The notes under the pieces were generated by a model that did no database searches, was not told where the DNA came from, and worked only from the letters and a program-made list of their open reading frames with translations. Below, piece by piece: positions 8,175-16,787 of a stretch of DNA of 64,000 nucleotides. This stretch comes from an uncultured Prevotellaceae bacterium. GTDB lineage: Bacteria > Bacteroidota > Bacteroidia > Bacteroidales > Bacteroidaceae. Where the stretch lies: contig CACYYG010000027.1 of assembly GCA_902778535.1 (NCBI GenBank), forward strand, positions 1-64,000. Direction: 5' to 3'. How positions within the stretch are numbered: the first letter of the stretch is position 1; every line of letters starts with the position of its first letter. The position numbers were made by a program, and so were the translations under genes.

Positions 8175-9679
8175 ACTACATCATTGCCATTGACCAGAGC
8201 ACATCGGCCACGAAAGCCCTGCTGTTCGACGAGCATTGCCATGTGGTAGCCCGCAGCAGCGTGGAGCACCGCCAGTATTACCCACAGTCGGGATGGGTGG
8301 AACACGATGCCGAGGAGATTTACAGGAACACAGTGGAGGCCATCAGAAGCCTCTTCCAAACCTTCCCCCGTAGGGAAGGCTTTTGGCACAGCGGCTCTCC
8401 CTCTACGGGAGGGGAGGCTTTTTCTCTCGCCATCACCAACCAGCGAGAGACCGTTGTGGTATGGAACAAGACAACCGGCAAGCCCATCTCCAACGCTGTG
8501 GTATGGCAGGACACACGCGGCGCAGCCCTGTGCCGTCGGCTTCTCGCTGATGGAATCGGCCCGACGGTGATGGCAAAAAGCGGCCTGCTCATCGACCCCA
8601 ACTTCTCAGCCTCGGGTGTAAAGTGGCTGCTCGACAACACGCCCGGCGCCCGTGACTTAGCGTCACGGGGCGAACTGCTCATGGGTACCATTGACACATG
8701 GCTCATCTGGAAACTCACCGCAGGCCGCGTGCACGCCACCGACACCACCAACGCCTCGCGCACCATGCTCTTCAACATCCACACCATGCAGTGGGACGAC
8801 GACCTGCTGGCGCTCTTCGACATCCCTCGCCCGATGATGCCCGAGGTGAAGGCCTGCGACGAGATTTACGGTGAGACAACTGTCGAAGGGCTGTTCCCTA
8901 AGCCCATTCCCATCGCCGGCGTCCTCGGCGACTCGCATGGCGCCCTCGTCGGGCAGATGTGCTTCGACGAAGGCTCAGGCAAGGTGACTTACGGCACAGG
9001 CTCAAGCGTGATGGTCAACATCGGCCACGAGCCGCTGACACCGCCAGAGGGTCTGGTCACCAGCGTAGGCTTCACAGCCTTCGGCAAAACATGGTATGGC
9101 TTTGAGGGCAACATCTACAGCACGGGCGCCACGCTGAAATGGATGTGCGACCAGCTGCAATTAGTAGGCAAGCCACAGGAGATGGAAGGCTTGGCCACCA
9201 GCGTCAGCGACAATGGCGGCGTCTACATCGTCCCCGCCTTCAGCGGCTTGGGAGCACCGTGGTGGCAGAACGACGTCAAGGGCGCTATTCTCGGACTCAC
9301 CTTCGCCACCACGAAGGCCCATGTGGTGCGAGCCGCCCTGGAGAGCATCGCCCTGCAAGTCAAGGACTTGGTCGACGTGATGGCTGAACGCGGGCTCAGC
9401 GAGGTATGTGCTGACGGCGGCCCCACGAAGAACAGCTTCCTCATGCAGCTGCAGGCCGACTTGCTCCGCACACCCGTCATCTGCACCGAGGTGGACGACG
9501 CCTCCGCCCTGGGCGCTGCCATTATGAACGGCTTTGCCCGCAAGCAGTGGAATAGTTTCGACGAGGTCATACCCCTGCGCAAGGTCACACAGGTCTTCCA
9601 GCCGCAGGGCGACAGTCAGGCAGCGCTCTACGAAGGCTGGCGTCAGGCTGTCAACACACTTATCACCCCATCATCTTGA
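8171..9679 (+). CDS. FGGY-family carbohydrate kinase (glycerol-kinase-like; candidate apulose kinase)
   Basis: This 502-residue sugar kinase has the N-terminal phosphate motif DQSTSATKALLFD (8-20), TNQRET (89-94) and FGGY C-terminal motifs such as GTGSS. It resembles glycerol kinase but has GDSHGALVGQ where glycerol kinases have GDQQAALFGQ, so the substrate probably differs. The coupling to split transketolase genes suggests phosphorylation of a ketose such as apulose. Residues about 64-84 (PRREG to GGEAF) are encoded by a GC-rich palindromic repeat and fall in a loop before TNQRET. The ATG overlaps the previous stop by four bases. Confidence 0.85.
   Translation: MNYIIAIDQSTSATKALLFDEHCHVVARSSVEHRQYYPQSGWVEHDAEEIYRNTVEAIRSLFQTFPRREGFWHSGSPSTGGEAFSLAITNQRETVVVWNKTTGKPISNAVVWQDTRGAALCRRLLADGIGPTVMAKSGLLIDPNFSASGVKWLLDNTPGARDLASRGELLMGTIDTWLIWKLTAGRVHATDTTNASRTMLFNIHTMQWDDDLLALFDIPRPMMPEVKACDEIYGETTVEGLFPKPIPIAGVLGDSHGALVGQMCFDEGSGKVTYGTGSSVMVNIGHEPLTPPEGLVTSVGFTAFGKTWYGFEGNIYSTGATLKWMCDQLQLVGKPQEMEGLATSVSDNGGVYIVPAFSGLGAPWWQNDVKGAILGLTFATTKAHVVRAALESIALQVKDLVDVMAERGLSEVCADGGPTKNSFLMQLQADLLRTPVICTEVDDASALGAAIMNGFARKQWNSFDEVIPLRKVTQVFQPQGDSQAALYEGWRQAVNTLITPSS
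8357..8422. repeat. REP-like palindromic repeat inside the kinase gene
   Basis: Two GC-rich arms, TTCCCCCGTAGGGAAGG and CTCCCTCTACGGGAGGGG, form an imperfect hairpin. Similar GC-rich hairpins lie in the gaps at 22568 and 43308. The reading frame is kept and about 20 residues are added. Confidence 0.55.
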
Positions 9680-9689
9680 ATATCACCTT

Positions 9690-10075
9690 CAAAAATGTAA
9701 AGAAAATTTATTTCCGATTTCTTTACAAATGAAATTCGTGAAATAGAATCGGAAAGGCAGCGTTTTGCCGTCTGTCGGTCATCGGATGAACATGAGTGTG
9801 GCTCAAAAACTGCACACCCGTATGGGTTTTGTGCAGCTTTTAAGCCTCTGAAAGGGCCAATTTTTGCTCCAGAACGGCATGTTTTTGCTCAAAAAGATGG
9901 TCCGCGTGAAAAAAAGGCATTGACTTTTTTTCATGGGGATAGCCAGTCAATGAGATAGTCAACCCCTCTCATTTTAGCTTTTTTTTCAGCAAATTATCCT
10001 GTCGTGAATTCTGAGCCATTCTCAGCCTCGTTGAGACCTGTTTTTCCATCACTTTTGTAAAAATTTTTTATTAAT
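9690..10075 (-). repeat. Dispersed intergenic element, copy A
   Basis: Read on the minus strand this nearly matches 43395-43795 over its whole length. Shared blocks include ACAAAAGTGA, GGCTCAGAATTCACGACAGG, AATGAGAGGGGTTGACTATC, GTCAATGCC, CATGCCGTTCTGGAGCAA and TTCACGAATTTCATTTGTAAA (split here only by spacing). The central hairpin (9902-9938) has a damaged right arm. It fills most of the 570-bp gap between kinase and carbohydrate-binding gene; the rest of the gap holds only the promoter of the next gene. Confidence 0.8.
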
Positions 10076-10179
10076 TCTGGATTATTCTTTGACGAGCCAA
10101 GCGGCACAGCCGGGCGCGTGTTAAGCCGTAGGCAAAGAAAAGAGGCGCCCCCTTGGGGAAAAAATCCTTTTCCGTTTTC

Positions 10180-10210
10180 TTGCCCGTTTCAAAAATAATC
10201 CTTATCTTTG
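10180..10210 (+). promoter_or_regulatory. Promoter of the Cthe_2159-like gene
   Basis: TTG (10180-10182), 20 nt, TATCTTTG (10203-10210), 40 bases before the start codon. Confidence 0.6.
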
Positions 10211-10250
10211 CCGCGATATTATCATTAACAACATTAAAAACTTAACGATT

Positions 10251-11183
10251 ATGAAAAAAGTATCTTTACTACTTATGTTAATGATGTGTGCCGTGACCGT
10301 TTCAGCCAAGGACGACCCACTAACAGTGAAAGTGGTGTATAATGGTACTACCGCTACCGTCACCATTCCTGACGACATTGCAAGTTATGTAACCGTCAGT
10401 TCCGGAACGTCCTCACATGTCGTCATCACATCGAGCACAGAGTCAGAGGAGTTCATCTACGACCTTAGCGGTTCGTCAGATGATGGTGAGTTCTGCCTGA
10501 ATGGCAAATACAAGTGCGAAATCGACCTGAGCGGGCTGACGCTGACCAACCCCACGGGCCCAGCGCTGAACATCCAGAACGGCAAACGCATAGCAATCAG
10601 TTCCAAGAAGGAAACGACCAACACGCTCACCGATGGCAATAACAAAGACTACAACGGCTGCATCCACTGCACTGGCCATCTGGAGTTCAAGGGCAAGGGA
10701 GTGCTGAATATCGTCGGCAACTCGAAACACGCCATCTACAGTGAGGAGTATGTAGAAATCAAGAATCTGACGCTCAACATCACTGGCGCTAAGAAGGACG
10801 GCATCCACTGCAAAGAGTATTTCCTCATGGAGAGTGGTAACGTCACCATCAGCAACACAGGAGATGACGGCATTCAGTGTGATCTGGCCGGAGAGACCTC
10901 AACAGGTGAACTTGCCGACCATGAAGATGAAGATACAGGAAATGTCTATCAGCTGGACGGCAAACTGATCATCATGGGCTATGGCGGCGAAGCCATCAAG
11001 GCCGACGGTACCATCGAATACCGAGGCGGAACACATGAATTCGACACTTCCACAGGCATCTCTGTAGCCAATACGTCCACTCCCAATGGCGATGCTGTAG
11101 TCTACGACCTTAGTGGCCGCCGCGTTGCCAACCCTACACGTGGAATCTACATTCACAACGGGAAGAAGGTTGTCATAAAATAG
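10251..11183 (+). CDS. Secreted carbohydrate-binding beta-helix protein (Cthe_2159-like)
   Basis: The 310-residue protein has a signal peptide (MKKVSLLLMLMMCAVTVSA) and a repetitive beta-strand body with NGKRIAISS, HLEFKGKGVLNIVG, HAIYSEEYVEIKN and KKDGIHCKEYFLMESG. This is the pattern of the Cthe_2159 family (DUF4353), whose founding member binds cellulose and polygalacturonate. It ends with YDLSGRRV and then GIYIHNGKKVVIK, a C-terminal tail found on four other secreted proteins here. Its position between sugar-catabolic genes and near pectate lyases supports pectin binding. No catalytic residues are evident. Confidence 0.75.
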   Translation: MKKVSLLLMLMMCAVTVSAKDDPLTVKVVYNGTTATVTIPDDIASYVTVSSGTSSHVVITSSTESEEFIYDLSGSSDDGEFCLNGKYKCEIDLSGLTLTNPTGPALNIQNGKRIAISSKKETTNTLTDGNNKDYNGCIHCTGHLEFKGKGVLNIVGNSKHAIYSEEYVEIKNLTLNITGAKKDGIHCKEYFLMESGNVTISNTGDDGIQCDLAGETSTGELADHEDEDTGNVYQLDGKLIIMGYGGEAIKADGTIEYRGGTHEFDTSTGISVANTSTPNGDAVVYDLSGRRVANPTRGIYIHNGKKVVIK

Positions 11184-11267
11184 CCAAAGAAAACGGGCAT
11201 CAATGCGAGGAGAGGAGCAGACAGCGATAGCCTCTATTCCTCAAGAAACTAAAACAATACCAAAAAA

Positions 11268-12692
11268 ATGAAAAACGGAAAGACATGCTTTGGCGTGATT
11301 ATCGGTACACGCGCCTATTTTAACTCTGCACTGGCCAAGGACGTGCGCAAACAGCTACTCAAGACGATGGACGACCTTGGCTTTGAATATATCATCCTGC
11401 CTGAGGACGCCACACCCACGGGGTCGTCGAGCATTGAGACCCGCGAGGACGGTCTGAAAGTTTCGAAGCAGTTTCGCGAACACCGCGACGAGATTGACGG
11501 CATTGTCGTCTCGCTGCCCAACTTCGGCTTCGAGATAGGCATCATCAATGCCATCAGCGACGCAGACCTCAACGTGCCTGTGATGGTGCAGGCCTGCGAC
11601 GACGAAAACGACAAGGTGGATCTCGACTCGCGCCGCGATGCCTTCTGCGGAAAGATCTCGGTGTGCAACAACCTCTACCAGTATGACATTCCCTTCACCG
11701 ACACCACGCTACACACATATTCTATTTATAGCCCGCTGTTAGCACAGGATTTGAAAAAGTTTGCCGCCGTATGCCGTGTGGTGAACGGCCTGCGCCACTG
11801 CCGCATCGGCCAGATAGGCACGCGCCCGCTGGGCTTCAACACCTGCCGCGCCAGCGAGAAGCTGCTGCAGCGCTCGGGCATCACTGTGGTGCCTGCCGAC
11901 CTGAGCGAGATTCTCTTTGCCGCACAGAAGATTGAGGACGACGACCCGAAGCTGAAGGAGATGTGCGGCCGCATCCGCAACTACGCTCTCGTGCCCGATG
12001 CCTACCGTGAGAAACTGACCCTGCAGGCAAAGTTCGGCGTGGCCGTCGAGGAATGGATCAAGCAGAACGATGTGCAGGCCGTAGCCATCCAGTGCTGGGA
12101 CTCCTTGGAGCAGAACTTCGGCTGTGCTGCCTGCGTCACGATGTCAATGCTCTCCGACAAACTCATCCCCGCCGCCTGCGAGACCGACCTGGCCGGCGCC
12201 GTCAGCATGTATGCCCTCGCCCTCGCCTCCGAGCAGGCTCCTGCCCTACTCGACTGGAACAACAACTTCGCCGAGGAGCGCAACAAGTGCGTATGCACCC
12301 ACTGCGGCAACTTCCCGCGCCAGTTCGTGGGCAACGATGACCTGAAGCTCGGTCCCCTCGGCGTACTGGGTCGCACGCTGGGCAAGGTGAACACCTTCGG
12401 CGCCGTCTATGCAAAGGTCAGCGAGGGTCCCTTCACCTTCTTCCGCATCTCAACCGACGACCCGAAGGGCATCATCAAGGCCTATCTGGGCAAGGGCGAG
12501 ATTACCAACGACCCCTACGGCATGGACGGCTGTATTGCCGTGACGAAGGTGGACAACCTGCAGCAGCTGATGAAGTACATCTGCAAGAACGGTTTCGAGC
12601 ACCATGTGGCCATGTGCCGCACCGAGGTCGTCGACATTCTGCAGGAAGCCATCGAGACCTATCTCGGCTGGCAGCTCTACGTTCACGAGTAG
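11268..12692 (+). CDS. L-fucose isomerase-like sugar isomerase (candidate D-apiose isomerase)
   Basis: The 474-residue cytoplasmic protein resembles the L-fucose/L-arabinose isomerase superfamily. An N-terminal Rossmann-like region has DGIVVSLPNFG, a central region has IGTRPLGFNT, and a C-terminal part has AIQCWDSLEQNFGCAACVTMSML and CETDLAGAVSMYAL; conserved Glu and Asp in these would bind a divalent metal. It would convert an aldose to a ketose, the step before the kinase encoded at 8171. Together with the split transketolase this gives every enzyme of the D-apiose transketolase route. Fucose isomerase proper is less likely since no fuculose kinase or aldolase is nearby. Confidence 0.75.
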   Translation: MKNGKTCFGVIIGTRAYFNSALAKDVRKQLLKTMDDLGFEYIILPEDATPTGSSSIETREDGLKVSKQFREHRDEIDGIVVSLPNFGFEIGIINAISDADLNVPVMVQACDDENDKVDLDSRRDAFCGKISVCNNLYQYDIPFTDTTLHTYSIYSPLLAQDLKKFAAVCRVVNGLRHCRIGQIGTRPLGFNTCRASEKLLQRSGITVVPADLSEILFAAQKIEDDDPKLKEMCGRIRNYALVPDAYREKLTLQAKFGVAVEEWIKQNDVQAVAIQCWDSLEQNFGCAACVTMSMLSDKLIPAACETDLAGAVSMYALALASEQAPALLDWNNNFAEERNKCVCTHCGNFPRQFVGNDDLKLGPLGVLGRTLGKVNTFGAVYAKVSEGPFTFFRISTDDPKGIIKAYLGKGEITNDPYGMDGCIAVTKVDNLQQLMKYICKNGFEHHVAMCRTEVVDILQEAIETYLGWQLYVHE

Positions 12693-12714
12693 CAAATCAC
12701 CGCATCCTTCTTTT

Positions 12715-14280
12715 CTAATTGAAGAACACATACAGCCCTACCATCACCACGGCCAGGGCAATCCACAGCGTGACGACAATCGGTGAGAGGGCAGCACGCT
12801 CCTTGCTGATGGTTAGTGTGGTCTCCGGCTTTGTCTTGTCGGTCAACGACACAACGGCCATCATCACAGCCAGGACGACGAAGAGCAGGAACGACAGCAT
12901 CATGAAGTGAGGCCACACAATGTGCAGCCACGACGGGGGCCAAAGGTAGAGCACTCCCACGATGAGGCAGAAGGCGGTGCCGGCGGTGAGTGCGAGGTTG
13001 GCGGCTCGCGTCGTGGTGCGTTTCCAGAAGATGCCTAAGAGGAAGACGGCGGTCATGGGCGGTGCGATGAAGCCCAACACGCTCTGGAACACATTGAAGA
13101 GGTTGAGGCCCTTGATGCTGTCGATGGCTACGGTAAGGACGATGGCTGTCAATGCCCCGCACACGGTGACAATGCGTCCCACGTAGTTGATGCGCTTCTG
13201 CGAGGCATCGGGACGGAAGCGCTTCACATAGATGTCAATGGTGAAGACGGTGCTCAGTGCGTTCAAAGCCGAGCCAATGGTGCTGACCAGACAGGCTGTC
13301 AAAACGGCAAATACCAACCCTACCATACCCACAGGGAAGAGATTCTCGACCATCGTCAGATAGGCCTCGTCGGGATTTGCCAGTGTGTCGTGGAACAAAG
13401 CGAAGCAGATGATGCCCGGCATGATGTAAAGAAAAACGTCGAGAATTTTCAGCCAGCCCGTGAGATTGGTGCCCAGCTGCCCCTCCTTCAGGTTGCGTGC
13501 CGCCAAAACGGGCTGCACCATGCTCTGGTCGGTACACCAGAACCACACGCCCATCACAGGATAGCCCAGGATGATGGGCAGCCACGGGAAGTCGACATCG
13601 CTATTCGGACGGAACATCACCCAATAGTCGGCTGGCACCTTGTCAACCAGGCCACTGATGCCGCCTACGCGATCCAGTCCGATGATGGTCAGTGCGGCTG
13701 AGACAATGATTAGCAGCAACATCTGATAGACGTTGGTATAGGCTATGGCCTTCAGTCCGCCCAGCATGGTGAAGAATGCGCTGATGACGAGCAGCACCGC
13801 CGCCGAGGCCCACATCGGTATGTCAAAAATCTGACGGATGAGGATGCCGCCAGCAAAGAGTGTCAGCGCCAGCCACGAGATGATGATGGTGACGATGGTG
13901 TACCACGCCAGAATGTTTCTTGTCGACTGTCCGAAGCGAAGGCCCATGAACTCGGGCAGCGTTTGCACGCCTGTGCCGAGATAGCGCGGAGCGAAGACAA
14001 AAGCCAGCATGGCTATGAACACGAAGGCGTACCATGCGAAATTGCCGCTGACGACGCCTGTGGTGAAACCCGCGCTTGCACTCGCTATCAGCATGGAAGG
14101 GCCGACATTGGTGCCCCACATCGAGAAGCCAATGTGATGCCAGCGCAGGGTGCGCTCGGCTAAGAACAGCGAACTGTTCTTCTTGCGCTTGCTGCTGGCC
14201 CACAGGCCGATGGCGATGAGGATGGCGAAATAAACGCCAAGGATGAGCCAGTCAAGGCTCTGCATATAGTGGCTGTTCAT
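12715..14280 (-). CDS. Sodium/solute symporter (SSS family)
   Basis: The 521-residue protein has about 13-14 hydrophobic helices. SSS-family traits are LGTGVQTLPEFMGLRFG, the WGTNVGPSMLIASASAGF region and GGLKAIAYTNVYQ. It should import a sugar with sodium across the inner membrane. A second ATG lies five codons downstream (14265) and is a possible start. It follows the beta-helix gene by 30 bp on the minus strand, so the two form an operon, and it faces the isomerase gene. It is the obvious transporter for the sugar processed by the neighbouring enzymes. Confidence 0.88.
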   Translation of the reverse strand: MNSHYMQSLDWLILGVYFAILIAIGLWASSKRKKNSSLFLAERTLRWHHIGFSMWGTNVGPSMLIASASAGFTTGVVSGNFAWYAFVFIAMLAFVFAPRYLGTGVQTLPEFMGLRFGQSTRNILAWYTIVTIIISWLALTLFAGGILIRQIFDIPMWASAAVLLVISAFFTMLGGLKAIAYTNVYQMLLLIIVSAALTIIGLDRVGGISGLVDKVPADYWVMFRPNSDVDFPWLPIILGYPVMGVWFWCTDQSMVQPVLAARNLKEGQLGTNLTGWLKILDVFLYIMPGIICFALFHDTLANPDEAYLTMVENLFPVGMVGLVFAVLTACLVSTIGSALNALSTVFTIDIYVKRFRPDASQKRINYVGRIVTVCGALTAIVLTVAIDSIKGLNLFNVFQSVLGFIAPPMTAVFLLGIFWKRTTTRAANLALTAGTAFCLIVGVLYLWPPSWLHIVWPHFMMLSFLLFVVLAVMMAVVSLTDKTKPETTLTISKERAALSPIVVTLWIALAVVMVGLYVFFN

Positions 14281-14310
14281 TGTTTAACTATAGCGTGTTA
14301 GACCGTTAGA

Positions 14311-15891
14311 CTATTGGAAGACAAGGCTGGCGCCGGGATGGTTGTCGCCTATCTCATCGCGGCGGATGAGGCGTAGCTGCTGGTCATCAATGGACCCCAA
14401 ACCAGGAGGCAAGGCGTCGCTGTCAATCGTTTTGTTGTTGATAACGGTATAGCCGTCGGTACGGGCATCGAGATAGATGCAGAAGGCGCGGTCGTTGGTG
14501 GCGTAAGGCGCCGGAGAGGGCTGACTGATGATGTTGTCGCGAATGACAGAGCCGGGCTGGTTGCTCAGCGTATAGATACCGCCGGCATCGTAGAGGCAGG
14601 TGGCATAGTGCGACACTCTGTTGCCTTCGATGACGTTTTGCCCCATACCCGTGTCATGCGGCGTCCATCCCCATCCCACACAGATGCCGCTGTAAGGACA
14701 GTCGGTCACGGTGTTATACATGATCTCGGCATTGCATACGTAGCCACAGCCGATGGCCACGGCTCCCCAGTCTTCCTGACCCACACGACTGATATGATTG
14801 TCATGGATGCGCAGACCCTTACAGCGCTTAGCCAGGTCGGTGTAGGGACGATGTACCTCGCGCGGACTCTCGGCAAACGAGCCTGCCATAATGGCTGTAC
14901 CGCCGATGCCGTCGAAGGTGCTGCTCCGAACCGTGCAGTTTTCTGTATCGTCAACAAAGTCAAGAGCGGTGCAGCCCAACTGGCGGAATGTGCAGTCGCA
15001 GAACACAACATTCTTGGCATGGCTGACGCTAACAGCACTGACGGGCCGCTCTATCCATGCCTGATTCTCCAGCCCTTCGTCCCACGGCAGACCTTCATGT
15101 TCCTTCAGCTTATAGGCATCAACAAGCGGGAAGCCGCCCTGCAACGTGACGTGCCCACGGTGAAGCGGACGGTTCCAGCAGGTATTCTCGAAGGTGATGT
15201 TTCTGACATAGACATGGCTGGCGCCGTCGATGACGAGCAGTTGCTCAATGCCGTCGCTCTTTTCGGAAGTCCTCAACAGAAAGCTGCTGTTGCCCTTCTC
15301 TCCGCCAATGACGGGTTGTGGCCAAGGGTGCTCAAACTCTAAACGGCTCTCAGGCTCGAGGAAAGTGACGACAGTGGAATCGCCATGCACAGTGATGGCC
15401 TTTACACGCAGGATGGCGATGGCCCATCGCTGATGCACCACCATTTCAAGCAGTTTTGGAGTTGCGGAGTTTGGGAGGTAGGAGGTGAGAGAAGAAAGAA
15501 TTTCCTTCGGTGGCGTGGGAATAGTGATGGTACGTTTCTCTGTGTCGAAGCCGATCATCCGCTCCATTCCCTTGCGAGGCCACAACTGTGTATGCTGCTG
15601 GCGCGGGTCACCGCAGATGATGGCCTCTGCATCCTCCTCGCCACGTATGGTAAGTGGCGACGATGCCGTGCCACTGTCTTCGGGCCGCAGGAAGAGCGGC
15701 TCGCTCATGTAGTAACGGCCCGGCTTCACAATAATATTGATGCCGCCGATGCAGCGCGAATCGTCGGTGCGCCGCCACTCGCGGGCCTGTCGCAATGCAT
15801 CATGCAGGCTACCGCCGGGCTCCACTATGATGTCGGCGGCCTGCGACAATAATGAAACGAACAGCAGCAACACCGTTAATCTGTACTTCAT
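14311..15891 (-). CDS. Secreted right-handed parallel beta-helix protein
   Basis: The 526-residue protein has a signal peptide (to about residue 18), an N-terminal GGINIIVKPGRYYMSEPLF strand region and a long beta-helix with VSAVSVSHAKNVVFCDCTFR, CTVRSSTFDGIGGTAIMAG and LRIHDNHISRVG. The WIERPVSAVSV and GGTAIMAG stretches recall beta-helix glycosidases such as GH141, seen in pectin (rhamnogalacturonan II) systems, but I cannot fix the family. It is first in an operon with the sodium symporter, so it may release the sugar the symporter takes up. A lyase or a non-catalytic binding protein is also possible. Confidence 0.7.
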   Translation of the reverse strand: MKYRLTVLLLFVSLLSQAADIIVEPGGSLHDALRQAREWRRTDDSRCIGGINIIVKPGRYYMSEPLFLRPEDSGTASSPLTIRGEEDAEAIICGDPRQQHTQLWPRKGMERMIGFDTEKRTITIPTPPKEILSSLTSYLPNSATPKLLEMVVHQRWAIAILRVKAITVHGDSTVVTFLEPESRLEFEHPWPQPVIGGEKGNSSFLLRTSEKSDGIEQLLVIDGASHVYVRNITFENTCWNRPLHRGHVTLQGGFPLVDAYKLKEHEGLPWDEGLENQAWIERPVSAVSVSHAKNVVFCDCTFRQLGCTALDFVDDTENCTVRSSTFDGIGGTAIMAGSFAESPREVHRPYTDLAKRCKGLRIHDNHISRVGQEDWGAVAIGCGYVCNAEIMYNTVTDCPYSGICVGWGWTPHDTGMGQNVIEGNRVSHYATCLYDAGGIYTLSNQPGSVIRDNIISQPSPAPYATNDRAFCIYLDARTDGYTVINNKTIDSDALPPGLGSIDDQQLRLIRRDEIGDNHPGASLVFQ

Positions 15892-15941
15892 ACGTTGGCC
15901 AATATTATAGGAAATGACTGTGTAATTAAAAAAACAGATAG

Positions 15942-15949
15942 CAAAGTTA
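15942..15949 (-). promoter_or_regulatory. -7 box of the beta-helix/symporter operon
   Basis: TAACTTTG on the minus strand, about 50 bases before the start codon at 15891. Confidence 0.55.
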
Positions 15950-15971
15950 CCGATTATTCATAAAAAATGTG

Positions 15972-15979
15972 TACTTTTG
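15972..15979 (+). promoter_or_regulatory. -7 box of the acidic lipoprotein gene
   Basis: TACTTTTG lies 84 bases before the ATG at 16064, in the divergent gap with the beta-helix operon. The leader is fairly long and AT-rich. Confidence 0.5.
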
Positions 15980-16063
15980 TCCGCAACTTTATGATACTTT
16001 AGGAATTAAAGGAGCAAAAGCCGGACAAACACATTTATTAACACATAAAAAATACGACACAAC

Positions 16064-16738
16064 ATGAAGAAAATGATGATGGCCGTGGCCATGCTCCTCA
16101 TGGTAGCTGCCTGCGGCAACAAGCACACCCACAAGAGCGACAGCGACGACGCTGAAACCGATGATCAGGAGATGGCTTACGACGACGAGGAGGATGCTGA
16201 CGAGGAGGACTTCGACGATGAAGACGCCCCTGACTCTGGTACGCTCACATTCCCCATGCAGAGCTTCTACCAGCAGATTGCCGAGCGCGACGACATGGAA
16301 GGCGAGCCCTTCACGCGCTATGCTTTCTTCGAGCTATGCGGCGAGACGGCCTTGCTCTTAAGCGACGACTACGGCACCAGTGAGGCCCTCTTCCATGCCA
16401 TCGCAGGCGACGACTACGAGCTCATTGCATGTCACATGGCTCCCGGCCACATCAGTTTCTACAGCGAAGGCGTGACGGTAGAGACGGGCTGCGGACAGGG
16501 ATGCGATCAAACGGAGTTTGTGGTGTACGACAGCCACACCAACGACTTCAAGCGCCTGCTGAGCATTTATTGCACCTTGGATGAAAACGGCACGGCAACT
16601 GATGAAGGCGTCACTATCTTCTCTACCGGCGAGGAACTGTCGGGGCACAGAGAGGCCAGTGAAAAATTGGACTTCGCCATGGCTGCCGTGGGCGACGAGG
16701 TGGACTTAGACCTCGACTGGCAGCCATTGGAAGAATAG
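16064..16738 (+). CDS. Acidic lipoprotein of unknown function
   Basis: The 224-residue protein has a signal peptide with lipobox VAAC (Cys17) and so is probably lipidated. Residues about 24-60 are almost all Asp and Glu. The remainder (from about TLTFPMQSFYQQIAERDD) is a small globular domain with two cysteine-containing stretches (GCGQGCDQTEF). I do not recognise a family. It precedes the second pectate lyase by 49 bp on the same strand and may be co-transcribed with it. An acidic surface linker near the lipid anchor suggests calcium binding or surface exposure, but that is inference. Confidence 0.7.
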   Translation: MKKMMMAVAMLLMVAACGNKHTHKSDSDDAETDDQEMAYDDEEDADEEDFDDEDAPDSGTLTFPMQSFYQQIAERDDMEGEPFTRYAFFELCGETALLLSDDYGTSEALFHAIAGDDYELIACHMAPGHISFYSEGVTVETGCGQGCDQTEFVVYDSHTNDFKRLLSIYCTLDENGTATDEGVTIFSTGEELSGHREASEKLDFAMAAVGDEVDLDLDWQPLEE

Positions 16739-16787
16739 AAATAGCAAATGACTCAAAAATAACAAACTACTAAAACGAATCTGAAAG

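Noticed and set aside
8171-9679. Housekeeping glycerol kinase glpK
   Set aside because: The GDQQ motif is changed to GDSH, and the operon holds split transketolase rather than glycerol genes. Not fully excluded.
6404-12692. Sulfoquinovose transketolase pathway
   Set aside because: That route also uses split transketolase and an isomerase, but needs no FGGY kinase, and no sulfolactaldehyde reductase or sulfonate exporter is visible.
11268-12692. True L-fucose isomerase of a fucose operon
   Set aside because: No fuculose kinase, aldolase or fucose permease nearby; the neighbours fit another sugar.
14608-15342. 244-codon plus-strand frame inside the beta-helix gene
   Set aside because: Antisense shadow of a gene with signal peptide and beta-helix repeats; no promoter or start context.
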